The notes beneath the pieces were generated by a model. That model had not been told where the DNA came from. It worked only from the letters and a program-made list of their open reading frames with translations, and searched no databases. Position numbers and translations under genes: made by a program. Below are positions 31,150 to 41,378 of a stretch of 43,288 bases of DNA, one piece after another. Source of the DNA: Haplomitrium mnioides. Taxonomy: Eukaryota > Marchantiophyta > Haplomitriopsida > Calobryales. The stretch is taken from positions 53,114 to 96,401 of the forward strand of contig JBNGIS010020323.1 of the NCBI GenBank assembly GCA_049999725.1, given 5' to 3'. The stretch's first letter is position 1; every line of letters begins with the position of its first letter.

Positions 31150-32460
31150 GGCCAATACCTTCGCAATGTATAAAATAAGGGGATGGAGTCAAGAGCTTAG
31201 TAGTAAGTAAATCAGCGTGATTATCCTTTCCACTGACAACTTATACAAATATACTCTCATCCTACTACTCGCAAGTAAAAACCAATTTTAGCACAATGTG
31301 TTTGATGTGGTCTCCTTTGATAAATCTTTGTGAAACCTACTCAGCATAAGCTAAATTATCCTCAAACAAGACGATATGATCATAAAAACATTGGTAAACC
31401 AAAATGCAAACTGATGTGATCAAGCATCCTTCTCAACCAAATACACTCTCTACTAGCCTCATACAATGCTATGATCTATGTATGGCTAGAAGAGTTACCA
31501 GTTAGAGCTTTCTTAGTACTCTTCTAAGATATAGCAGTAGAGAGAGGAAGACATAGCCAGTTTAGGATTTAACATCATAAGGATTAGATAAATATTATCT
31601 TGCATCCGCAGAACGGATGAGTATCTTGTTAGTATGCTTTGGGAAATAACTTCACGCATCAATAATACCTTGTTGGTATCAAATATACATTTAATACCAT
31701 TTCAATGTCAAATAGTTGGTTGTGAACTATGTCTAGCAAGCAAGTTCATGGCAAAAGAAATGTTAGTTAGAGTTTGGTTAGCAAGAAACATAAGAGCGTC
31801 AATGGCTGAAAGATAAAGTGTGTGAGATCCAAGTAGGGGCTCAATTTCAATTCTCTTTTGGAAAATGTTTTTATCTCTATCCAATGTACGTACCTTTATA
31901 GGAGATATAGCAGGATGAGATTATTCATATGGAATTGATTAAGGATTTTTTTTTTATATTATTAACTTTGATGCAAAAGTATCTCATCATCTAAATACTT
32001 AAATTGAATTACTAAGCTGCAATAGTTGGTATTCCCAATATTCTTCATATAAAATATTTTCTTAAATATTTCAATAATATACTCAATTTTTGTTATAGAA
32101 CATAGTATACCCCTATATATAGAAGGGGATGGATGTATACATAAGGGGAACATTTGACCCCTCACTACGAATCTATCGATCACTGCGTGTGTGGAGGATT
32201 GCGTGGCGCAACGGCTCTCTCTCTCAAGCTCTCTCTCTCTGTGATACGCGTACCACAACAATTTTAAATTTGTGACTAAAAAGATAAATATCATCAACAT
32301 ATATGACAAAATTTATAAATTCTTTGTTGATATGTTTAACAAATAAGCATGGTACTATGTATGCCTTCATGGTGAAAACCTATACCTAACATCTCTTCTT
32401 GAAATCTCTTGTACCATATCCAACTGTTTTGCTTATGTTTAGGATTTAGGTTTGGTATAG
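31150..32460 (-). pseudogene. C2 RT and RNase H remnant
   Basis: Read leftward: a legible KQ..WYxRF-type segment near 32410, the intact catalytic YVDD at 32290-32301 (INFVIYVDDIYLFSHKFKI), the solo LTR, then EYIIEIFKKIFYMKNIGN and FKYLDDEILLHQS. RNase H follows with KSTKKAL and IIALYEASRECIWLRRMLDH near 31420-31500, the typical copia E-A-S-R-E-x-x-W block. Many stops and shifts. The reading continues across the solo LTR when it and one target copy are discounted. Confidence 0.8.
32091..32260 (+). mobile_element. 170-bp solo LTR in C2 RT
   Basis: Begins TGTTATAGAACATAG and ends GCGTACCACAACA (TG...CA), with a TATA-like CTATATATAGAAGGGG near 32111. It is bordered on both sides by ATTTT (32086-32090 and 32261-32265), a perfect 5-bp target duplication. 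No internal retroelement region exists, so it is a solo LTR, probably from a small copia or TRIM-type element. Plus orientation follows from the TATA box. It also holds CT-rich runs (32215-32240). Confidence 0.85.
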
Positions 32461-32950
32461 GAATATTTGAAACAAGAACTGTGGTGAGAGGGCTGCTCAA
32501 CGAGGTATGGAATCAAGAGAACTCCACCAATCGAGGATGTAGACTATTGGCTCTCAAACGATACTCACTTATAAAATGCTCGAGCGATTCCAACTTTGAA
32601 ATGTTCTCTGGGGATTCTGACTCTTTTGTAGCTGAAGCTAGTTTGAATCGAATCATGGGATCTTGAGCTCTCTCTACAAATATCCTCCAGCGACTCTCCT
32701 CTTGCGAATCTTGACAAGCTCCACAAACATTCTGCGAGCTTCAGTAACTCTCTCCCTACGACATACCCATGACTAATCGGATTCTGATGGAGCAGTAGGC
32801 TTCTCCCTTTACTCTACGCTTCTTGCCCTCTACCCTACATCCCTACGTTTCCTGCCCTCTGCGCTTTCTATCCGACCTTGCTCTTCTGCGATTCCTTTGC
32901 TCTGCCCTCTATGAGATTTGATTCTAGAGGTCAACTGGTCAATTATTCTG
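32441..32950. other. Non-coding stretch
   Basis: Mixed sequence without motifs, from the C2 break to a tandem array. An 85-codon frame (32409-32666) has no recognisable feature. Confidence 0.45.
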
Positions 32951-33200
32951 AGGCTCTAATCGATTTCTGGGGCCCTATTCGATTTTCTCGGGCTTTATTC
33001 GATTATGGGGCTCTATTCAATTTTCTGGGGCACTATTTGGTTTTGGAACTCTATTCAATTCTTCTGGGGCTCTAATTTTTCTAGGGCTCTATTCAACTCT
33101 TGGGCTCTATCCGAAGTAGAGCTCTATTCGATTATGGGGATCTATTCGACTGGGGCTCCATTCGATCCTAATCTGGAGCTCTATTCAATTCTGAAGGCTT
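32951..33200 (+). repeat. Degenerate ~20-bp tandem array
   Basis: About twelve units of 16-23 bp around GGGGCTCTATTCGATT, with variable T/C-rich tails. The unit length varies, so it is an old array. Several overlapping open frames result from it and are not genes. Confidence 0.8.
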
Positions 33201-34580
33201 GAGCAGCAATAGGCTTTGATTGAGCAGTGGAGGGCCTAAGGCTCGGATTGAGCAGCAGGCTCAGATCAAGCAACGGTTTGGAACAATGAGATTAGAGGTT
33301 TGAGTAGCGGTTGATCAAACAAACTAGCAAGTGCCCACAGGCTTGCATAGGAACTCGAGTGCAGGGCGTCAATCCTTCCATGTGTCCTCAACTCCTCTGC
33401 TCTGCAAGCCTTGACCGCTGCTAGGCAACGAGTTTTGCAGGTCTTGTGGACAGAGCCTCAAGGTAGAGATCTGACAGACTGACAAAAGGTAGGCGAATTG
33501 GACAGAGGGTGGGCTGGAACACGTCCCCTTTGCAAATAGGACCTCTGCAAATAGGGCTTTGCGATTGTGCTCTGGTCCCAACAGGGAAGCTGGCTGGGTA
33601 AGACAAAGACATCAAGGATAGTACTCTAAATAGAAATAGAAACAAAAACAGAATCACGTTGAGATCTTGTTGTCCTCGAATTGCCTGAAGCTCTATCTGT
33701 GCTCATAAAAAGCTGCAAGGATAAGATAGAGGATGGTGTTGCACATGGGATAGACATGGATAACCCCTGTACGAAAATGCGGACAAGACAAGGGGACAAG
33801 GAAGCCAGAGGGAAAAAATAAGAAGAGATAGGAGGCAAGGAGGACTGCCCTCGGTGGATCCGAGAACGCCTCAGTAACCGTGAGACACTAGTGAGGTCCT
33901 TGGAGGAACAATTGACCCAATAGAAAACTAGGTCTGCTCAACAGCTGCAGTCCCTCAAGAGCATAGTGTCAATGATAGAAAGCAAGATGTCGGGGCCCCA
34001 ACTAATCTGAGAGCACCATGCCATCAACGTTGATGGTCTCAAGGAAGACTTACAAGCAATGAGAGAGTAGGGAAAGATTCAACTTTAGTGGTACAACAAC
34101 GTATACGAACCATGGAGCAGAACTGCGAGCTCAATAAGGGGGCACTCAAGCGCCTAGAACAAAACTACTGTTGCGGACGGAGGGCCAGTAGCTGCATAGA
34201 AGGAAGAAGGGAGTTGCTAGCCAGAACTCCAGTGCATATTGTGGGGATTGGGGAGAGTGGTGATTCTGAGAGGGGAAAGGGGAGAAAACTTGATACTTTG
34301 TAGATCAGCAAACAAATCTCCAAAATGTGATATCTCACCAAGAAGAGCAGAGAACTCAACTGAAAATTTGAGGGACCTATCTAAACTCCCTGAAATTGAA
34401 TCTTAGCTTGATAGAAAGAGTCTCTCTAGACGCATCTAGTAAGCCAAATTTCAGTACAAATGGAGGTGTCTACGCAAAGATACATTCATATGTCCAAAGG
34501 GTCCTTCTGAAAAATGGGATGGATGTCGACGGATGGAAAATGTCAATGGAAACTTCTTTGCCCGAATGGAAAAGAGAGCA
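33201..34580 (+). other. Non-coding or deeply decayed stretch
   Basis: Somewhat GC-richer. Around 33850-34080 one plus-strand frame is legible between stops as a charged helical segment (WIRERLSNRETLVRSLEEQL, QQLQSLKSIVSMIESKMSGP), possibly coiled-coil from a retroelement gag or LINE ORF1. It carries several TAG/TGA codons. I do not assign it. Confidence 0.35.
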
Positions 34581-34581
34581 A

Positions 34582-34702
34582 TTGCCAGAAAAATGCACCG
34601 ATGACCGGAAAGTTACACCGGTCACTTAAAAGTCACAGCGGTCGCCGAAAAGTTGCAGCAGTGACCGGAAAGTTGCACTGGTCGCCGGAAAGTTCCCCGT
34701 TT
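34582..34702 (+). repeat. 20-bp minisatellite
   Basis: Six units of 20-21 bp (starting 34582, 34602, 34623, 34643, 34663, 34683) with consensus CGCCGGAAAGTTGCACCGGT. Units alternate between GACCGG and CGCCG starts. GACCGG and CCGGTC at unit borders give local inverted symmetry. Confidence 0.85.
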
Positions 34703-35504
34703 ACCTGTGAACAGCTGAGTAGAAATTTGCACATTTGAAGTTTGAGATGGTGTCTGCTTCCAGCGTTCTTGGATGCGTTGGAAAGCTCTCTTTGAGGCAC
34801 ATCCAACAAGCTATACAATGTTGCAAATAGTCACTTCTACTAGTCATTATGCTCATAAGTGTAGTCAGCTGATTCTAATGCTAGTTGGCTCATATCGAGA
34901 CTGTTTGATGCTCACTGTCTGCATTTTGTATCTACATGGATAGATCTCATTTAGGCGCTTCTAACACAGGAGCAATTCTAGGAAATGAGAAATTGAACAG
35001 AAAATTATGACCAGAATTGAGAGGGACATACAACTCGAATTTTCCAAGTCCCACATGTCACACACACCATATACAATTGCAAAATACTTACAATCAAGAC
35101 CTGGATTTACTAGATCATAGCAATGTTTACCTATGGGGCATCAGTTGAGAGCACAATTTTTGGAACCATACTCGTCACATACTAAACACATGGGAACTCA
35201 ACAAACATCACTATGAAACTACCCACATTCATACAGAAGTACCATAGGATCTGTCTGACGTGAGAAAGAGCATTCCTCCTGACTCCACTATAGGCAGCTC
35301 AATCCAGATCCCAAGTCCACCACATAATGACATTGAGCTATACTCAACTCTTTTGGTCTGCCACCGCCTTACCACTTCAGCTTACTTGGATCGTCATTCT
35401 TCCCTCCAAGTACGCACATGCTCAACCTCTTTTACAGAAAATTTCTCCACCACCACCCATCAGAACCAGAAATAAGAAGGAAGAGAAGACCTAAAATATG
35501 AGAG

Positions 35505-35507
<3 letters not shown>
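34703..35507. other. Non-coding stretch
   Basis: No coding frame, terminus or RNA is supported. A 71-codon frame at 35260-35475 is Ser/Thr-rich and looks like chance. Confidence 0.45.

Positions 35508-35561
<54 letters not shown>
35508..35561 (+). repeat. (GA)n microsatellite
   Basis: About 27 uninterrupted GA units. Confidence 0.97.
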
Positions 35562-35563
<2 letters not shown>

Positions 35564-35859
35564 CCCTCAAAAACATTTTTTCCACCACCTTGTATCTTTG
35601 ATTTCAGCCAACCGCCTGGCCCTACCGCTTAACCATAAACCTGCCACCAGCCATTTCCCTTTAATTTCTTTGGCTGCAGATTCTTAAAATTGGCGCTTCC
35701 TCCTTATGGCCCACTTGAGGCTTAATAAACATCCCAATGATAGGAAAATTGTTGCCAGCGCTCACTTAATTTCTAATGACAAGTTTGTCATAACTGCCTA
35801 CTGTCACTTTTACCTTCCTTGTTGTCTTCAAATAGTTACCTGGTAAAATTTTAAATATA

Positions 35860-35861
<2 letters not shown>

Positions 35862-35891
<30 letters not shown>
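35862..35891 (+). repeat. (CA)n microsatellite
   Basis: Fifteen uninterrupted CA units. Confidence 0.97.
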
Positions 35892-35896
<5 letters not shown>

Positions 35897-36091
35897 ATGT
35901 CTGCTGGTTCCCTTGACTATTCTGTGCCTTATATCATTTGCCCTAAGCCTACTTTAACTCAAGATTTAAAACAAATACAATTTAGTAGCATATTGTTTTC
36001 CCTTGCTAAATACTTAAAATGCTCCTATCTATATATCATTTTAGTAGCTAAACGAGCTATCTTTAGAAGCTCCCTTAACAACTACGTACAA

Positions 36092-36667
36092 GCGACACCA
36101 AAGGCAGCAAGAGACCTTGAAGAAAAACACCTCAACAAGCTCAAGCAACACGTAGATGCACATCAAAAGACCATCTGACAAGATTTGGAGAAAGCCCAAG
36201 CCTCTTGGGCCAACATTGTTAAAGGATCTCATGACTTTACCAACGTCAAAGAAATAGTTTAGAGCTTCCTAAACAAGGAACGGGAGAAGCAAGGCTGGGA
36301 ACTGAATCTGGTTGTCTAGGAAATACCTGAACATCAAACAGAAAATACACCAAGGGTTATACAACAACAGATTATGCAACCATATGGCATTGAGAAGATG
36401 AACATCATATGCCAGCACATTGGGAAGGCCCCCAACAAAGGACGTCCAATCTTGATGAGGTTCCAAAACACAACCAACCAGATGTGCCTTCTCAAGCTCA
36501 AGAAAATACTGAAATACCAACCCTTTTGAATATTCAAAGATCTATCCTCATCACAAAGGAAAGATCTCTTGGTGGAAATTGAGAAGATGAAGCAAGCCTG
36601 GGCTAAAAGAAAAATTGCAGTGATTCGTGGTGGGAAAATGCAGCTCCTCCCCCCTCCATCTCACTGA
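36092..36667 (+). pseudogene. L1-type LINE ORF1 remnant
   Basis: One frame is continuous for about 190 codons with only four stops (TGA 36176, TAG 36260, TAG 36317, TGA 36527) and no shift. It begins with a charged helical segment (ARDLEEKHLNKLKQHVDAHQ), then LNLVV-EIPEH, NIICQHIGKAPNKGRPILMR and FQNTTNQMCLLKLKKILKYQ, and ends FKDLSSSQRKDLLVEIEKMK, KIAVIRGGKMQLLPPP. Coiled coil followed by an RRM-like RPILxRF domain and a C-terminal EDLS-x-QR block is the layout of L1 ORF1 nucleic-acid chaperones. It is upstream on the same strand as the ORF2 remnant at 41379 but separated by about 4.7 kb of repeats, so the two may or may not be one element. Confidence 0.72.
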
Positions 36668-38103
36668 AACAAAACCTTTTGACACCCGACTTCAAACTTA
36701 GACCCTTGACCAGATTTATGCCTATGTCTTGGACCTCGGGCAGTGATGCACCTAATATGGATAAGGGATTTCAACCCGGAGCCTCAACCACATTTAGATC
36801 AGGATTATGATACTTATAAGTTAAATTTAGTTTATTTCATTTTTTTGTACCTAGATTTCACTTGTGCTAGCCCTTGAGACCCTTTTGGCCCCCGACTATA
36901 TTTACCTGTTGTTTTTCTGCCCCCTTCTATAGGTGGGGGCTCATCACTTTACTCTCTCTCACTCGCACCACTTGTACCATTCAAGAAAAAATCCAAAAAA
37001 GAGAAATATGATCATACATGTTAGTATGCTATAATGTTGAGACTACTTGGAAGAATGTGCATATTGGTCTCTTGTATAACTTCTATGGAGGGTCTGGGCT
37101 ATCGACACTCTTCTTCAAAGTTTATTGAGTTGTTCCGATGGTGACGCTCTTAGTTTGCAGTTGGGTTAGTAAGTGTGTATTTGTGTGCTCCCCTGTATAT
37201 TTTTGTGTGTTAGTCTTTGTTGCTTATAACGCCTTGTTTGATGAATTATCTAGATGTTGAGGCAAGAACAGAAAGCCAGCCTCATAAATATGGGCATGCC
37301 TCTCTAGTTATGCGTGTTTCTCTTGATATCAATCATATATTGATGTCCCAAGCATAAGAAAAAAGACTCATTCAATAAAAAGAGTTCTACCTCAGTGTTA
37401 AGTATTACCTTTGTTCTGTGTTTGTAAGGGGTTTCTTTGTGTTATGTGGATTGTAGCCTAAGCTGCACAAACTAAGTTTATTGGCCATTGGATTTGCGTT
37501 GTTGGGTGGATAGTTGAGCTTTAGTGGCCATCAGATTTCTTGAGACTATGCGTCATTGGGTCTTCAGCATATGTATCATCTTATATGAGTAAAGCGTCAT
37601 ACTTGCCCTACCCGTGGTTGTCAATTGTGTATTATTGTTATTCGTACTCCCATTTACAATCGGAAACCACTGTTTATAGTCGCGTCTATTCCTCTGGCTC
37701 CCTTCATCTTGAATTGCCGCTAGATTCCTCGCTGATATCTATTCATTACATTCCGTTGGGAAACAATCTCTATACACTTGTCTTTTATCCGTAAGTCCTA
37801 TGCTACTTTCTCTTGTTGTCTCGTAGGTCCCACATCTTTCCTCTTTTTACCCAAGGTTTCGACGCCTCTTTGGTCTATTCTGCGACCACTATTCCCTCTT
37901 TTACCCTTAGGTCCCTCCTTCTACCCAGTCCTTCTCCGCCACCCAACGCCATTTTCAACAAGGAAGTTGGAATGACACTTCCGACAACCCGTACCCTTGA
38001 CGCCACTTTCAAACCTGAGAGCTGCCTCAATTTATTGTCTTTAGTGCCCGATAATGTCCGCCAGACTGAGCTTGCAATTGGCTCTTCCCTTTAACCTCTT
38101 GTT
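36668..38103. other. Non-coding stretch
   Basis: Contains a C/T-rich part (about 37790-37960) but no motif or gene. Overlapping 65-93-codon frames on the plus strand have low-complexity Ser/Leu/Pro composition and are not supported. Confidence 0.45.
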
Positions 38104-38460
38104 TATAACTCTACTCGGTGGTATCTTTGTTCCATAGGAGGTCCTACTTTGTTTGCTGTCTCTGTTCTATTGGAGTCACCGCTTCACCTCCTACCTTCGT
38201 TCTATTAGAGTTCTTGCTTTGTCTGCTGTCTTTTTTCTATCAAAGTCACTACTTCATCTCCTACCTTCATTTTACCAGAGTCCTTGCTTTGTCTGCTATC
38301 TCCATTCTATCATAGTCATCGCTTCACCTCCTATCTCCGTTCTATTGGAGTTCTTGCTTCGTCTGCTATCTTTGTTCTATTGGAGTCACCGCTTTGCCTC
38401 TCATCTCTATTCTATCAGCTGAAGTCACTACTTTCCCCCATACCTCCTACTCTATTAGAG
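38104..38460 (+). repeat. 70-bp tandem repeat of two 35-bp halves
   Basis: Units at 38141-38210, 38211-38280, 38281-38350 and 38351-38424, with partial units on both sides. Each unit is two related 35-bp halves ending TCTATTGGAG or TCTATTAGAG; the first half carries TTGCTTTGTCTGCT, the second CGCTTCACCTCCTACC. Another isolated half occurs near 38547-38585. Neither 35 nor 70 is divisible by three, so the long frames here are not protein repeats. Confidence 0.9.
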
Positions 38461-38907
38461 TCCATGTTTTATGTCTTATCAGGGTTATTGGCATTGTTAT
38501 TTTCATCCTTAGCCGAATCTTTGGAATCCTTGTTTCACCCCTCTTCAAGAGCTATCTAAGTCGTTGTTTTGTCCACTTTTCTATAGGAGTCATTGTTTTG
38601 TCTTAGATTCAACCTATCGAACTTGTGTTTGCATATGTTTTGACCTGTTGGAGTACTTTTGGAGAACAGTTCCTAACGTCGTGTATTGTCGCCTGATCCT
38701 TTTCCCCTGTTTCACATTAGAACCCGTCCAATCGCACCCCTTTGAGATATCTTTGCCTACTTTGATCCCCTCTTTCAATACCTTGCTCCTAGAGTTTCTT
38801 CTGTGTAGTATTTGCTACCTGTGATGTTGGAATGATCCAAATTCCTGAAAATCTTACAATCGCTTGCATTGGCCTTCCGAAATGGTTTTTGTTTGCCCCC
38901 TCTAAAT

Positions 38908-39995
38908 GAAGCGTTGCCATACACAACACAATGAACACATTTGTCAATTAAAAGATCAAAATTCTAACAGCTCATTTTTCATAGATGTTTTCTTCTTAAC
39001 TTGTTTCTATGAAGTTGCATGTACAATGCAATGAACACATTAGTCCATTGATAGAATGAACCTATAGCAATTTATTTTTCATACATATTTTCTTCTTGAC
39101 TTGTTTTCTTATGAAGTTTCATGCACAACACATTGAACACATTAGTTAATTGATAGAACGAAATTGTAGCAACTTATTTTTTATAGATGTTTTCTTTTTA
39201 AATTGTAACCTTATGAAATTGCATGTACAACTCAATGAACATATTAGTCCATTGATAGAATGAACTTAAAGAAACTCATTTTCATAGATATTTTCTTCTT
39301 AACTTGTAACCTTTTAGAGTTTCATGCACAACACAATGAACATATTAGTCAATTGATAGAATAAAATTCTAGCAACTCATTTTTCATAGATGATTTCTTC
39401 TTACATTTTAACCTTATAAAGTTGCATGTACATCACAATGAACACATTAGCCCACTGATAGAATGAACTTATAGCAACTCATTTTTTATAGTCATTTTTT
39501 TTTTCTTGACTTGTATCCTTGTGCAATTTCATGTACAAAACAATGAGCACATTAGTCGATTGATAGAACAAAGTTCTAGAAACTCATTTTTCATGAATGT
39601 TTTCTTCTTAAATTGCAACCTATTGAAATTGCATGTATAGCACAATGAACACATTAGTCTTTTGATAAAATGAACTTATGGCAACTCATTTTTCATAGTC
39701 GTTTTTTTCTTGGCTTGTAACCTTATTTTGTTTCATGCACAAGACAATGATCACATTAGTCTATTTATAGAGTGAAATTATAGCAACTCATTTTTCATAG
39801 ATGTTTCCTTCTTAACCTAAAACGTTATGAAGTTGCATGCACAACACAATGAACACAATAGTTCATTCATGGAATGAAATTCTAGCAACTCATTTTTCAT
39901 AGATGTTTTCTTCTTAACTTGTAACCTTCTAGAGTTTCATGCATAACACATTAAACACATTAGTCCATTTATAGGTTGAAATTATAGCAACTTTG
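38908..39995 (+). repeat. 102-bp satellite array with alternating dimers
   Basis: Eleven tandem monomers; the anchor ATGAACACAT or its variant starts at 38931, 39031, 39132, 39235, 39336, 39438, 39543, 39645, 39747, 39849 and 39950 (spacing 100-105). Two types alternate: A with GTTGCATGTACA and GAATGAACTTATAGC, B with GTTTCATGCACA and GAAATTCTAGC. The order is B-A-B-A-B-A-B-A-B-A-B, with the tenth unit a mixture. The true unit is therefore a dimer of about 204 bp. Confidence 0.93.
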
Positions 39996-41378
39996 TTTTA
40001 ACTTGGAGAGAGTATAGAATGAGGATTTCTCCCTTTTAGCTTGCGAAGGGTCATGGTGAAGTGGATTGATTTTAAAACTATTGTCCAACGGACTGAGTAG
40101 TGTAGAGCTTAGTTCAGAGTAATCCCATGTAACAATCTGGAGTGATGTTGTAATAAATTTTAACCATAATGCATGGGTGACAACTTGGGAGGAAGAGGGC
40201 AATTTTCCGAGTGGGACGACTCCCTCTTGTGTCCAACTTCTACTCAAACCCAACTGAGCAACTCGATCACACCAGGTGCAAGTAGGGAGATATGGTGAAT
40301 TGGCCAGCCATCTTTGGACCAATGGGAAAAGAGACAACTTACAAACTACATATGATATAGGTACGGAAGATAGATTTCTCTTACATAATCATTCCAACAT
40401 CAAGGATAGGAGACCACAATTGGAGGCAAGAATTTCTACGAGCGAGGAAAAGGATGAGAGAGTGGATGAGAGAGGAATCAATCTAGAAACTCTGCGACTA
40501 GAGATGTCTTTGGACAAGAACTGGGATTGTAAGAACTAGTTTTTGATTGTCAATGAAAGGATCTAGTTCAAGGCTATTCCGATGAAGCGGAGTGGGTTCT
40601 ACTATGAGTTTGAATAAGTATTGTGGGGAAATGTTTGATACCACTAATCAAGTAATAGTCGGTATGTTTGATAGATCAAATTGAGTTCTATAAAACACGA
40701 ACAATGGATTTGATTGGGGCCAAACAACACGTCTAATAGATCAGACAAGGTTCTTAAGATTCTTTAGGTAAGGAATACATACGTTGTGGGCTTTACGGGA
40801 ATGACGATCAAACTTACCTTGGAAAAACGATGTCAATCGGCTTTATATCATCGAATAGAGTAGGGAGCCAACGGTTGGAGAGGAGGACAGGTCTGTGGGT
40901 TCAACCGCTCAAACTCTTACGGGCACTAAAGACAAGGCAGCGAGTCAATTATCGAGTTAGAGGTATGTTAGAATCATGTTAGAGGTATGGGTTGTCGAAC
41001 GCGTTGCTCCAACTTCCTTGATGAAAACAACATCGAACGACGGGAAAGGACCGAGAAAAATGGAGGACCTTTTGGTTTACTAGTTTGGACCAGTGGTCGC
41101 AGACTGGGTTGATAAGGAACTAGCAGATATGTGCGGCATCAAAGGGCTCCCATGACAATAGGGAAAAATGAATGGACTGGTCAAAAAATTATGGGACCTA
41201 AGGGTAAAAGAAGGAAGGCAAGAGACCGGTAGACCACGATAAGAATCAATGTCAATAGAGAGCCACAAGAGGTGTAGGGATTAATATCTCAAGAAGCCTT
41301 CTAAAAATTGAGGACCGAAAGAATCGAAGTTGGCTAACTAACACCATCAACAACAACTAGTCAAAAGACTAACTACGA
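39996..41378. other. Non-coding stretch before the LINE
   Basis: Mixed sequence, no satellite. A plus-strand 87-codon frame (40276-40539) is charged but unrecognised. Parts near 41030-41260 may belong to the LINE's region between ORF1 and ORF2, but nothing diagnostic is visible. Confidence 0.4.

Larger units (their letters stand above)
30660..32440 (-). mobile_element. Partial Ty1/copia element C2
   Basis: The 3' half of a minus-strand copia element: RT catalytic part, RNase H, polypurine tract and LTR start. The LTR starts TGTTAAGATACAAG at 30894 reading left, right after ATGGGGAG (plus 30895-30905). Its far end is not found; 30660 is a guess. The 5' half is absent: similarity stops near 32440. 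A 170-bp solo LTR interrupts RT. It is a different lineage from the copia at 7426 (different LTR and RNase H wording). Confidence 0.75.

Noticed and set aside
31962-32309. Intact 115-residue minus-strand gene
   Set aside because: It is an artificial frame through C2 reverse transcriptase and the inserted solo LTR.
33850-34080. Gag or LINE ORF1 coiled coil
   Set aside because: Only a helical composition between several stops; no diagnostic motif, so left unassigned.
38118-38824. Membrane-like proteins (65-91 residues) rich in Leu, Ser and Phe
   Set aside because: They run through the 70-bp repeat in three frames; 70 is not divisible by three, so no consistent protein repeat exists.
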